A DNA stretch of 17,225 nt from CAITUY01 sp964611575 (GTDB taxonomy: Bacteria; Verrucomicrobiota; Kiritimatiellia; CAIKKV01; CAITUY01), in the NCBI GenBank assembly GCA_964611575.1, contig CAZTAJ010000091.1, positions 1-17,225 on the forward strand, read 5' to 3'. Position 1 is the first letter of the stretch. The number at the start of each line of letters is the position of its first letter. The translations under genes and the position numbers were made by a program. Below the pieces are notes generated by a model. That model did not search any database. It was not told where the DNA came from and saw only the letters and a program-made list of their open reading frames with translations. Positions 9,514-17,181 of the stretch are shown one piece after another.

Positions 9514-9686
9514 CAATTCTCATTATCGCGCAAGAAAGTCCGAACGGCTGTTCGATTCTCGTAGGGCCGCCGCTTGCCGGCGCGCCGTAACATACTGAAA
9601 GGGAGCACGTTAAAGACGGCACGCCGGCAAGCGGCGGCCCTACACGGAAGAACCGGACTGGGCATGGTCGGTCATAATGAGAATTG
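9514..9686. repeat. Nested inverted repeat between the beta-helix gene and the importer
   Basis: Two sets of arms share one centre. The outer arms are a perfect 13-mer, CAATTCTCATTAT (9514-9526), and its complement ATAATGAGAATTG (9674-9686). The inner arms are 28 bases, 9561-9588 and 9616-9643, pairing at 27 of 28; the left one begins GTAGGGCCGCCGCTTGCCGG. The central loop is 27 bases. A short agTCCG/CGGAct match lies between the two sets. In RNA this would fold into one long hairpin; in DNA it looks like a small non-autonomous mobile element or interspersed palindromic repeat. No T-run follows, so a standard intrinsic terminator is not supported. Together with flanking sequence it fills most of the 237-base intergenic space 9507-9743. 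Confidence 0.85.
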
Positions 9687-9730
9687 TTGGGTGAGGACCG
9701 GGGCGCCGGGGCGAGTGAACCGCTTTAAAC

Positions 9731-9734
9731 GGAG
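9731..9734 (+). promoter_or_regulatory. Ribosome binding site deciding the binding-protein start
   Basis: GGAG lies nine bases before ATG 9744 but directly touches ATG 9735. Spacing therefore favours 9744, which also gives a normal export signal starting MKKLILPLIV. Confidence 0.7.
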
Positions 9735-9743
9735 ATGTGCCAT

Positions 9744-10757
9744 ATGAAGAAACTGATCCTTCCCCTCATTGTACTGGCGGCGGTGATCGTGGCCACCAGC
9801 ATCGTCAGGAGCCGCGGCAGGGATGGCGGACCGGCCGGCCCCGGGAATGCCCGCGCATCGCGCGCTTACGCCGACCAACTCTACGTCGAAGTCTCGGCCC
9901 TGGGCGGGCTCGACTACTTCTACGATCACAAACTCGGCATGAAACTGGCTGGTGAGGCGCTCGGCGTTCAGACCGACTACATCGGCCCGGCTGAGTACGA
10001 CATGACGGCGATGATCACCGCCCTGGAACAGGTTCTGGCGAAGCCGAACCTCAAGGGGCTGGTTGTCGTCGGGTTCGAGGATGTGCTCGTGCCGATCATC
10101 GACAAGGCCGTCGCGAAGGGCATTCCGGTGGTGACGGTGGACGCCGACCTGCCGACCTCCAGGCGCATCGCGTTTGTGGGCACCGGCAACTTCCAGGCCG
10201 GCTACCAGGGCGGCAAGCAGCTTGCAGTGCTGCTGGGCGGCAAAGGCAAAGTGGCGCTGCTCACGAAACCCGGTCAGTCGAACCTCGATGAGCGCATCCG
10301 CGGTTACAAGACCGCCCTGGCGGATTTCCCGGGCATTGAGATCGTGCAGGTGGTGGATACGCAATCCGATCCCACCATCGCGGCCCAGGTGGCCGCCGCG
10401 GTGCTGGAGCGCCACAAGGACCTGGCCGGGCTGGCCTGTGTCGAGGCGGCCGGCGGCCTCGGCGCGGCCACCGCCGTTCGCGAGCGCGGTTTGGCCGGCA
10501 AGGTGAAGATCGTGGCCATGGATCGGGGCAACGACATTCTCGGCCTGATCGGGCAGGGCGTGATCGACGCGACCGTGGCGCAGCAGACGGCGCTGATGCC
10601 GTTCTATGCCACGCAGATCCTGTTCAACCTCGCCAACCATCCGGTCGCCATTGCCGCCGACAACGCCAAGGCCGGCATTCATGGCGTGCCGACATCGGTC
10701 GACACCGGCGTCATCGTCATCGACCGCGCCAACTACGAAACCTTCGTTCGGAAGTAA
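9744..10757 (+). CDS. Sugar ABC transporter substrate-binding protein, RbsB/Peripla_BP_4 type
   Basis: The 337-residue protein binds a small sugar outside the membrane and delivers it to the permease encoded downstream. An N-terminal hydrophobic segment (residues about 4-21) is followed by a basic and Gly/Pro-rich stretch. There is no lipobox cysteine and no clear cleavage site, so it may be a membrane-anchored rather than free binding protein. The type I periplasmic fold follows: LKGLVVVGFEDVLVPIIDKAVAKGIPVVTVDAD (split by helices, about 103-134), FVGTGNFQAGYQGG at 144-157, LDERIRGYKTAL at 181-192, and VKIVAMDRG later. It is a little longer than E. coli RbsB, mostly at the N-terminus. Ribosome spacing supports this start over the ATG nine bases upstream. 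Its TAA touches the ATG of the ATPase gene, so these are one operon. The family is sure; the sugar is unknown. Confidence 0.88.
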   Translation: MKKLILPLIVLAAVIVATSIVRSRGRDGGPAGPGNARASRAYADQLYVEVSALGGLDYFYDHKLGMKLAGEALGVQTDYIGPAEYDMTAMITALEQVLAKPNLKGLVVVGFEDVLVPIIDKAVAKGIPVVTVDADLPTSRRIAFVGTGNFQAGYQGGKQLAVLLGGKGKVALLTKPGQSNLDERIRGYKTALADFPGIEIVQVVDTQSDPTIAAQVAAAVLERHKDLAGLACVEAAGGLGAATAVRERGLAGKVKIVAMDRGNDILGLIGQGVIDATVAQQTALMPFYATQILFNLANHPVAIAADNAKAGIHGVPTSVDTGVIVIDRANYETFVRK

Positions 10758-12245
10758 ATGGTGACTCCTCCCGGCACGCTCCTTGACGTCCGCGGACTCG
10801 TAAAGACGTTCCCGGGCGTCCGCGCTTTGGACGGCGTAGGCTTCGACCTGCGACCGGGCGAGGTCCATGCCTTGATCGGGGAGAATGGCGCCGGCAAGAG
10901 CACACTGATCAACATTCTTGCCGGCGTGCATCAACCGGACAGCGGCGAGATACGGATCGAGGGTTGCCCGGTGCGGTTTGCCAACCCGCACGTTGCGGCC
11001 CGGCACGGCATCGGCGTGGTGTTCCAGGAGCGCAGCCTGTGTCCGAACCTTTCGATTGCGGAGAATATCTTTGCCGACCGGCATCCGTTGCGCAGTCGGG
11101 CACTGAACCTCATCGATTGGACGGCCCTGCACCGGCAGACGGCGGAGTTGCTGTGTCGATTCCGCCTGGATCTCGATCCGCGCCTGCCGGTCAAATGCCT
11201 GTCGGCGCCCGTTCAGCAACTCGTGGAAATCCTGAAGGCCATCTCGCTACGGCCGCGCATCCTGATCCTCGACGAACCGACCTCGTCCCTGACGGCGCCG
11301 GAGACGAGCCTGTTGTTCGACAATATCCGCCGACTCAAGGCGGAGGGACTGGCGATGGTCTATGTGTCGCATCACCTGCCGGAGGTGTTCGCCATCACCG
11401 ACCGCATTACGGTGCTCCGCGACGGCCGGCACGTGCACACCGGCGACACGAGGGACATGACGGAAGATGAACTCATTCGACGCATGGTCGGCCGGGAACT
11501 GACCGACCTGTTCGGGAGCCGGCAGGGCGGGGTGGGCGGGGAGGTCTTTCGGCTCGAAGGGGACGTGAGCCTGTCGGTGCGCCGCGGCGAAATTGTTGGG
11601 ATGGCCGGGCTGGCCGGCTCGGGGCGGACGGAACTGGGCCGCGCCATTTTCGGCGCGGAGCCGCAGGCGGCGGGCCGTCTGTTCCTCGACGGTCGGCCGG
11701 TGACCGTCCGCTCGCCGGCGGAGGCGATTGCCCACCGCATCGGGTACATGACGGAAGACCGCAAGGAGCAGGGACTGTTCCTCGACATGGCCGTGCGCGC
11801 CAACTGCGTCGCCGCCAACCTTCGCCGTTTCTCGCGCCGCGGGTTGATGGACGATGTGGCGGCGGATGCCTTTGCGGGCCGGTGCGTCTCGGAGTTCAAT
11901 ATCGTGACCCCGGGCCTCGATCAGAAGGTGGTCAACCTCTCCGGCGGCAACCAGCAGAAGGTGCTCCTGTCGCTGTGGATGGCAGTCGAGCCGAAGTTCC
12001 TGATCGTGGATGAGCCGACCCGCGGGGTGGATGTCGGCGCGCGCAGCGAGATCTACCACCGGTTGCGCGACCTGGCGGCGTCGGGTGTCGGGATCCTCAT
12101 GATCTCCTCCGACCTGCCGGAGATTCTGGGAATGAGCGACCGGATCGTGGTGATGAGGAATAGCCGGCGGGTTTGCGAATGGCCGGCCGCGGAAGCGACC
12201 GAGGAGAAGATTATCGCGGCGGCGAGCGGCGTCGGCGATCCCTGA
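10758..12245 (+). CDS. Sugar ABC transporter ATP-binding protein, RbsA/MglA type (two nucleotide-binding domains)
   Basis: The 495-residue protein powers sugar import and has the two fused ATPase domains of CUT2 systems. Domain 1 has Walker A GENGAGKST (41-49), Q-loop Gln90, an RbsA-like signature LSAPVQQ (149-154 region), Walker B ILILDEPT (168-175) and switch His205. Domain 2 has the lysine-less GLAGSGRT (284-291), a canonical LSGGNQQ signature (394-400), Walker B LIVDEPT (415-421), and Ser-Ser-Asp where the switch His would be. This asymmetry, with one degenerate site, is normal for the family. The start codon directly follows the binding-protein stop (TAAATG), and 15 bases separate its stop from the permease. 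The link between domains (around 250-280) is short. Substrate within the CUT2 group is not readable; ribose, rhamnose, xylose and galactose systems all look alike here. Confidence 0.93.
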   Translation: MVTPPGTLLDVRGLVKTFPGVRALDGVGFDLRPGEVHALIGENGAGKSTLINILAGVHQPDSGEIRIEGCPVRFANPHVAARHGIGVVFQERSLCPNLSIAENIFADRHPLRSRALNLIDWTALHRQTAELLCRFRLDLDPRLPVKCLSAPVQQLVEILKAISLRPRILILDEPTSSLTAPETSLLFDNIRRLKAEGLAMVYVSHHLPEVFAITDRITVLRDGRHVHTGDTRDMTEDELIRRMVGRELTDLFGSRQGGVGGEVFRLEGDVSLSVRRGEIVGMAGLAGSGRTELGRAIFGAEPQAAGRLFLDGRPVTVRSPAEAIAHRIGYMTEDRKEQGLFLDMAVRANCVAANLRRFSRRGLMDDVAADAFAGRCVSEFNIVTPGLDQKVVNLSGGNQQKVLLSLWMAVEPKFLIVDEPTRGVDVGARSEIYHRLRDLAASGVGILMISSDLPEILGMSDRIVVMRNSRRVCEWPAAEATEEKIIAAASGVGDP

Positions 12246-12260
12246 CGAGGAGAGCGAAGC

Positions 12261-13256
12261 ATGAAGAAGGCGATCAGCACGATCCAGCGCATCACGGACC
12301 ATCGCGAGTTCATGTTGATTTACATCGTCATCCTGGGCGTGATCGGGCTGTCGTATGCAGCACCCGAGTTCCTGACGAAAGAGAGTCTCTCGGCGGTGCT
12401 GTTGTCGGTATCGGACCAGAGCGTGATTGCGGTGGGCATGACGGTATTGCTGGTGGCTGGTGCGTTCGATCTCTCGGTCGGTTCGACGCTCGCGCTGTCC
12501 GGGCTGGTCACCGCGGTGTTCGTGACCGGCGGCTTGCCTGTGCCGGTGGCCATCGGCATCGGGCTGGCGACGGGCACGTTGATCGGGATGATCAACGGGT
12601 TGATCATCACGGAGATCGGCATCAACCCGTTCATCACCACCTTGGGGATGATGAGTCTGCTGCGCGGATTGGTCCTGGTGGTTTCAGGGGGACAGAACGT
12701 GTCGAACCTGCCGGAGTCGTTCACCTGTATCGGGCAGGGCAGGATTGCCGCGATTCAGTTTCCCATCCTCATTGCGCTGGTCATCGTTGCCGTCGGCCAC
12801 TTCCTGCTCAGCAAGACCCGTTTCTTCCGGCAGAATTATTACATCGGCGGAAACGAAAAGGCGGCCATCCTCTCGGGCATCGACGTCAAGCGCATGACGG
12901 TGTTCAACTTCGCGCTCATCGGCTTTCTGGCCGCGCTGGCCGGGGTGGTCATGACCGCCCGGCTCGGCTCGGCGTCCACAACCGCCGGTAAGGGCCTGGA
13001 ACTGCGCGTCATCTCGGCGGTCATTATTGGTGGGGCCAGTCTGAAGGGCGGGGAAGGCACGATTCTCGGCGCGTTTCTCGGAACGCTGCTGCTGTCGATC
13101 ATCATCAGTTCCATCAATCTGCTGGGCGTGAATCTCAACTGGGTGGATTTCGTCCTGGGCGCGGCGCTGTTGCTGGCGGTGATGGCGGATGTCCTCGGCA
13201 AACGCCAGAAGAGCCGGGGGGCTGCCGGCAACGAGGCCGGTGGCCCGGCCGTGTGA
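12261..13256 (+). CDS. Sugar ABC transporter permease, RbsC/BPD_transp_2 type
   Basis: This 331-residue integral membrane protein forms the channel of the importer. It is strongly hydrophobic, with roughly eight to ten membrane segments, starting at about residue 17. Family landmarks are AGAFDLSVGS (66-75), INPFITTLGM (121-130), GGNEKAA (196-202, the loop that contacts the ATPase) and VISAVIIGGASLKGG (250-264). The C-terminus is short, basic and cytoplasmic (GKRQKSRG). A GAGGAG-like ribosome site lies about 10 bases upstream of the ATG. The last codons contain a small GC hairpin (GGCCGG, 4-base loop, CCGGCC at 13235-13250) with no T-run. Only one permease gene is seen, which suits a homodimer. 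Confidence 0.92.
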   Translation: MKKAISTIQRITDHREFMLIYIVILGVIGLSYAAPEFLTKESLSAVLLSVSDQSVIAVGMTVLLVAGAFDLSVGSTLALSGLVTAVFVTGGLPVPVAIGIGLATGTLIGMINGLIITEIGINPFITTLGMMSLLRGLVLVVSGGQNVSNLPESFTCIGQGRIAAIQFPILIALVIVAVGHFLLSKTRFFRQNYYIGGNEKAAILSGIDVKRMTVFNFALIGFLAALAGVVMTARLGSASTTAGKGLELRVISAVIIGGASLKGGEGTILGAFLGTLLLSIIISSINLLGVNLNWVDFVLGAALLLAVMADVLGKRQKSRGAAGNEAGGPAV

Positions 13257-13274
13257 CGGGGGTGGCGCGCCGTT

Positions 13275-13484
13275 GGGCGCAAGGCACCTGTGTGGGTCCA
13301 CCCTGGGAATCGTTTGACAGGATTGACAGGATGTTACAGGATTTCAGTGCAGCAGCCGGAAGGGAAGGGCATGTGTCGGCAACGGCAACCCAAATCCCGT
13401 CCAATCCTGTGAATCCTGTCCAAGACCGACTGTTCCAATCAAATCGACGTGTGCGAGGAAGACCCACAGAACTGCCTTGCGCCC
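13275..13484. repeat. Nested inverted repeat between the importer and the second large hydrolase
   Basis: The outer arms are 24 bases (13275-13298 and 13461-13484), pairing at 21 of 24; the left begins GGGCGCAAGGCACCTG. The inner arms are 28 bases (13316-13343 and 13393-13420), pairing at 23 of 28, and are built from a GACAGGATT-like unit (GACAGGATTGACAGGAT on the left, its complement ATCCTGTGAATCCTGTC on the right). The central loop is about 49 bases. The GACAGGATT units resemble short interspersed repeats I associate with intergenic regions of PVC genomes; that recognition is from memory. No T-run supports terminator action. Confidence 0.75.
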
Positions 13485-13561
13485 GCGCCGTCTTTGTGGG
13501 GCCTTCCTGCTTGCGCATCGTCCCGACATTATTGCATCCTCCCTCCCTCAACCGATCCGAT

Positions 13562-13567
13562 AAAGGA
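13562..13567 (+). promoter_or_regulatory. Ribosome binding site deciding the start of the second large protein
   Basis: AAAGGA lies seven bases before ATG 13575 but only one base before ATG 13569, so 13575 is preferred. This also makes both paralogues begin MRTI. Confidence 0.6.
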
Positions 13568-13574
13568 AATGCGT

Positions 13575-16500
13575 ATGCGTACAATCAGGACATGGACCGT
13601 GGCCTCGATCATTGTCAACCTTCTGCTGGTCGCGGCGGCGTCCTCCTGGGCCGCCACCGCCCCGGCCGACATCCCGAAACTGCGCGTGCCGAAACTCAGG
13701 ACGGCGCCGACGCTGGATGGTAAACTGGAGCCGGGCGAGTGGCAGGGGGCAGCAGGTATTTCCGCTCTGGTCAGCGCCTGCGCGGCTGGCGGCTCCACGC
13801 CGACCATCGCGCCGCCGATCCAGCAGGTGACGTTCTACCTGGGCTACGACGACAAATACCTCTATCTGGCCATGCACTCGCCGCACAAGGAAGGCACCTA
13901 CCCGCAGGCGCGCTGCAAAGTGAATGACTATCTCTGGGGTGTGTTGAGCGAGGACCACATCGAGTTCCAGATCAACAAGAACACGCGGCCTCAAGCCAAC
14001 ACGCCTGGCTTCGGTTTCTATAAGATGCTGGTCAATCCACGCGGGGCCATGACTGACCAGTGGCTCAACAACGGCACGGTCGGGTCCGAGGAACTCTGGA
14101 GCACGGGCGGCAAGACGAAATGCACCGTGACGCCCACCTATTGGGATCTGGAGATGTCGATCGAGCTGGCCCAGATGAAGTTGGACAAGCTCGATGGCCG
14201 CTCGCTGGTCATGTGGCTCTGCCGCGCCGATTGGTGCAATGGCACGTATTTCCTGACCTGGGGCCCGGGTTATTACATGGGTTGGGACACCATGCCGGAA
14301 GTCACGTTTGATCCCGCCGCACCCGCCGTGCAACTTGCGGGCGTCGGCAACATCATGGACGGCAACCCGGAGGTCGTGTTCAACCTGAGCGATACCGCCG
14401 GCAAGACGCATGCCATCAGCGGTTCGCTGAAGATTCTGAACAAAGCCGGTCAGACTGTTTGCGACGAGAAGGCGAGTGCCGAACTGACCGCCAATGGGAA
14501 AGCCACACTGCGCCTGGCCAAGACGGGTGTGCCGATCGACGAAGCGGGCAACACGGTCTTCATCGAGGTGAAAGTCGGCGACACCGTTCTCTACTACAAC
14601 AAGATGCCGCTGGCCCGCCTGACCGAGGCCTATCGCAAGAACATCCTCGAATCCTGGCTCAAGGGCCGCCCGCAATCGGGCGACTGGGACTACCACTTCG
14701 CCTACCGCCCCGGCGACGGTGTGGCCGAATGCGGTGCCGACCTCGATTTCTTCGGCATCAGCGAAAAGGTGCTCAAGGCGGACTCCTGCGAAGTGGAGAT
14801 TCTGACCGTCAAGGGCAAGGCCCTCGCCAAGGACCGTTTCGGCATCGCTGGTAAGGCCGGTTCGATGCTCCTCAAGACGCCCGTGCTCCCGGCTGGCGAC
14901 TACAAGGCCCGCTTCACCCTCTTCGAGGGGAGGAAGAAGATCGAGTCCAAGGAGATCGCCTTCGTCCGGAAGGTGTTCCCCTGGGAGAAGGAGCGCCTGG
15001 GCATCAGCGACGAGGTGGTGCCTCCATACGAGCCGATCGGCGTGGGCACCAACGACGCGAGCGGCCAGCCGGTCCTGCGCGTCTGGAACCGCAGTTACTT
15101 CATTGGAGCCAATGGCCTGCCGTCGCGCATCGGGCACGGCCCGCATCTGTCCCACATGCTGCGCGCCCCTGTCCGGTTCGAAGTGGATGGCGTCGCCCCC
15201 TCCGCCGATCCGGTTGCCAAACCCGCCCAAGTGGTCAAGGCCGCCGGGCATGAGACGGTCGTGCGGGGTTCGCAAACGGTCGGCCCGATGGCGATCAAGA
15301 CCGAGGCAACGATGGAGTACGACGGGTGGTACGATGTGAGTCTGTCCTTGGAGCCGGCGGTCCCCGCCGGTCTTCCGGCCGGGACGGCCGGCTCCACCAA
15401 TAACCATTCACCAATAACCATTAACAATCTCGACCTCGTCCTCGACCTGCCTGCGGAGTTCGACACGCTCTACGTCCACCGCAACAGCGACAGCATGGTG
15501 GGCAGTTACTACGGCGGCATTCCGGCCGGTACCGGCACGGTCTGGGCGTCCACCTCATTGGCGACTTTCAAAGACGGCTGGATTCCGACCAAGGACTGGA
15601 AGAGCTTTGCGCCGGTGCTCTTTGTCGGCACCGGTTCGCGCGGGTTGTGGTTCTACGCCTGGAGCGACAAAGGCTGGCAGTTGGCGGACGGCGATGCGGC
15701 GGTGCGGTTGGAGCGTGATGCCAAGGGCGGCGCGCCGACCCTGCGCGTCCGGATGATCGCCGGGGGCGCTACGCTCGACAAGCCGCGCAAGATCCGTTTT
15801 GCCCTGCTTGCCGCGCCGGTCAAGCCCTTGCCGGACAACTACCGCAACTGGAAGATGGCGCATGACACGTGCGGCTACCGGTACTATGGCGACTCGGTGG
15901 ACGGCTATGCCTTGCCGGACGATGCCGCCTACGAGATGGAGCGCAAGCGCCTGCTCTACGGTCCGCAGACCGATTTCGCCCGCGACTGGTTCGGCAAGCG
16001 CGGTTGGGGCACGGCGATAGGCCGTGGGGCGATATTCAACAACTACCCTGTCGTGCTCTATGGGTCCGGGCAGCTTACCGGCGCCGGAATGGCTGAGTTC
16101 GATTCCTTTGGCGGAGAATGGCTGGGCCGTTCCAACTGGAAGGGGAATGTCGAGAAGGGGGATATGGGCAAGCCGAACTACTCCGGTTCCGTGCTCTTCG
16201 ACACTGATCGCAAATGCACGGTGATCGGCACCCAGTTCACCCCCAGCTATATCGACTGCTTTGTCTGGTACCACAAGAAGCTGATCGAAAAGGGGGTCAA
16301 CGGCACCTGGTTCGACAACAGCTCGATCGACCTGATCAAGGAATACGATCCCGAGACCGGCAAGATGGACACGGTCTTCAACCAGTATTCCCGCCGACAG
16401 ATGATGAAGCGGCTGACCACGATTAACTGGCAGCTCATGCGCCGGCCCTGCTGGCTCACGAACATGCACGAGGACTTCTCGTTCTCCGACGTCATCTGGC

Positions 16501-17120
16501 TGGTGGAGAACGACTGGTACATCAATGGCGAAGGCTGGACCCTGCTCGACCACATGAGCCTGGACACCTTCCGCGCCATGGCGTGCACCAAGACCATGCA
16601 ACTGGTGGCCAAACCGTGGATCAACCCCGGCACGCCCAAGGAGCATCCCGGCTACGAGAAGGTGATTCGCAGCATTACGGGCGTGTTGCTGGCCCATGAC
16701 GTGCAGAATGGCGGGATGGACGCGAAGTTGCGACGCTGGCTCAACTATCAGGTGGACTTTGATGACGGCAAGGCCTGCCAGTTCACCGGCTACTGGGATG
16801 TGCCGATTGCCGTGGTGGACACCAAGGATCCGGATGTGAAGTGCTCGATCTACTACAACTCGCAGCGCAAGACCGCCGTGCTCTGGTTCCTGAACGCCGG
16901 CAAGGCGGACAAGACGTTGACCGGTGTCACCTTCTCCTCGGACCTGTTCGGCTGGCGCAAGAACAACGACTGCCATGTTGCCTTCGACGCCGAGACCGGC
17001 GCGCCGGTGAAGTTCGCCGCCGCCGGGGAACGGGAGAAGATCAAGGTATTTGCACTGAGCGAACCGCTGACGGTCAAGAAACACGAGTTCCGGGCCATTG
17101 CCGTTGGGGTGGCGGAGTAG
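13575..17120 (+). CDS. Second large exported protein: CBM9-like domain plus putative glycoside hydrolase
   Basis: The 1181-residue paralogue of the 3433 protein has a signal peptide with hydrophobic residues 8-22 and probable cleavage after SSWA (26) or A27. A CBM9-like sandwich covers about 44-245 (PTLDGKLEPGEW, YDDKYLYLAMHSPHKE, EDHIEFQI). Beta-rich segments follow, including LFVGTGSRGLWFYAWSDKGW, the same pattern as the paralogue. A barrel-like region runs from about 754 to 1100: VNGTWFDNSS places Asp914 at a strand end, and VENDWYINGEGW offers Glu978, Asp980 and Glu986 as candidate catalytic or binding acids. It likely hydrolyses an extracellular glycan, but no CAZy family is assigned. 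It is shorter than its paralogue mainly at the C-terminus. Residues 593-618 are an insert: a palindromic element, then an AT-richer tandem repeat giving TNNHSPITINN. It lies after the importer genes but 318 bases away, so it may have its own promoter. Confidence 0.75.
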   Translation: MRTIRTWTVASIIVNLLLVAAASSWAATAPADIPKLRVPKLRTAPTLDGKLEPGEWQGAAGISALVSACAAGGSTPTIAPPIQQVTFYLGYDDKYLYLAMHSPHKEGTYPQARCKVNDYLWGVLSEDHIEFQINKNTRPQANTPGFGFYKMLVNPRGAMTDQWLNNGTVGSEELWSTGGKTKCTVTPTYWDLEMSIELAQMKLDKLDGRSLVMWLCRADWCNGTYFLTWGPGYYMGWDTMPEVTFDPAAPAVQLAGVGNIMDGNPEVVFNLSDTAGKTHAISGSLKILNKAGQTVCDEKASAELTANGKATLRLAKTGVPIDEAGNTVFIEVKVGDTVLYYNKMPLARLTEAYRKNILESWLKGRPQSGDWDYHFAYRPGDGVAECGADLDFFGISEKVLKADSCEVEILTVKGKALAKDRFGIAGKAGSMLLKTPVLPAGDYKARFTLFEGRKKIESKEIAFVRKVFPWEKERLGISDEVVPPYEPIGVGTNDASGQPVLRVWNRSYFIGANGLPSRIGHGPHLSHMLRAPVRFEVDGVAPSADPVAKPAQVVKAAGHETVVRGSQTVGPMAIKTEATMEYDGWYDVSLSLEPAVPAGLPAGTAGSTNNHSPITINNLDLVLDLPAEFDTLYVHRNSDSMVGSYYGGIPAGTGTVWASTSLATFKDGWIPTKDWKSFAPVLFVGTGSRGLWFYAWSDKGWQLADGDAAVRLERDAKGGAPTLRVRMIAGGATLDKPRKIRFALLAAPVKPLPDNYRNWKMAHDTCGYRYYGDSVDGYALPDDAAYEMERKRLLYGPQTDFARDWFGKRGWGTAIGRGAIFNNYPVVLYGSGQLTGAGMAEFDSFGGEWLGRSNWKGNVEKGDMGKPNYSGSVLFDTDRKCTVIGTQFTPSYIDCFVWYHKKLIEKGVNGTWFDNSSIDLIKEYDPETGKMDTVFNQYSRRQMMKRLTTINWQLMRRPCWLTNMHEDFSFSDVIWLVENDWYINGEGWTLLDHMSLDTFRAMACTKTMQLVAKPWINPGTPKEHPGYEKVIRSITGVLLAHDVQNGGMDAKLRRWLNYQVDFDDGKACQFTGYWDVPIAVVDTKDPDVKCSIYYNSQRKTAVLWFLNAGKADKTLTGVTFSSDLFGWRKNNDCHVAFDAETGAPVKFAAAGEREKIKVFALSEPLTVKKHEFRAIAVGVAE
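15350..15395. repeat. In-frame palindromic element, copy 2
   Basis: An inverted repeat of 46 bp lies inside the 13575 gene. Left arm 15350-15370 begins GGAGCCGGCGGTCCCCGCCG, right arm 15375-15395 ends GGCCGGCTCC, and the loop is TCTT. Nineteen of 21 positions pair. It encodes EPAVPAGLPAGTAGS in the gene's frame. The 21-base right arm is identical to that of copy 1 at 5287-5307. Confidence 0.85.
15395..15422. repeat. Perfect 14-bp tandem duplication next to palindromic copy 2
   Basis: CACCAATAACCATT occurs twice in direct succession (15395-15408, 15409-15422). It is markedly richer in A and T than the surrounding gene and encodes part of TNNHSPITINN. Two units make 28 bases, so a one-unit change would break the frame. 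Confidence 0.85.
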
Positions 17121-17181
17121 GGAGAACGGCGCCGATTACTTTTATGCGGTTGTGACGCGACGACACAGAACCGGAGTAACC

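Larger units (their letters stand above)
13257..13574. other. Intergenic region of 318 bases
   Basis: The region holds no gene I can support. Positions 13275-13484 are a nested inverted repeat, described separately. The remaining stretch before the next gene (13485-13561) is pyrimidine-rich with no clear promoter or operator. A frame open through this region into the next gene is just its upstream extension and lacks coding character. Confidence 0.6.

Noticed and set aside
9720..9732. CCGCTTTAAACGG as a possible operator upstream of the binding-protein gene
   Set aside because: The symmetry is imperfect and short, there is no second copy, and it overlaps the ribosome site; chance is sufficient.
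13235..13250. GC hairpin at the permease end as an intrinsic terminator
   Set aside because: The stem is six base pairs inside the coding sequence and no T-run follows.
13314..13328. Two TTGACA boxes that look like -35 promoter elements
   Set aside because: They are part of the GACAGGATT repeat units and no -10 box lies at a proper distance.
9514..13484. CRISPR array from the repeated units
   Set aside because: There are only inverted pairs, no regular direct repeats with unique spacers, and no cas genes.
13449..13574. Upstream extension of the second large protein
   Set aside because: It would put 42 residues before a good signal peptide and cover the arm of an inverted repeat; the ribosome site supports 13575.
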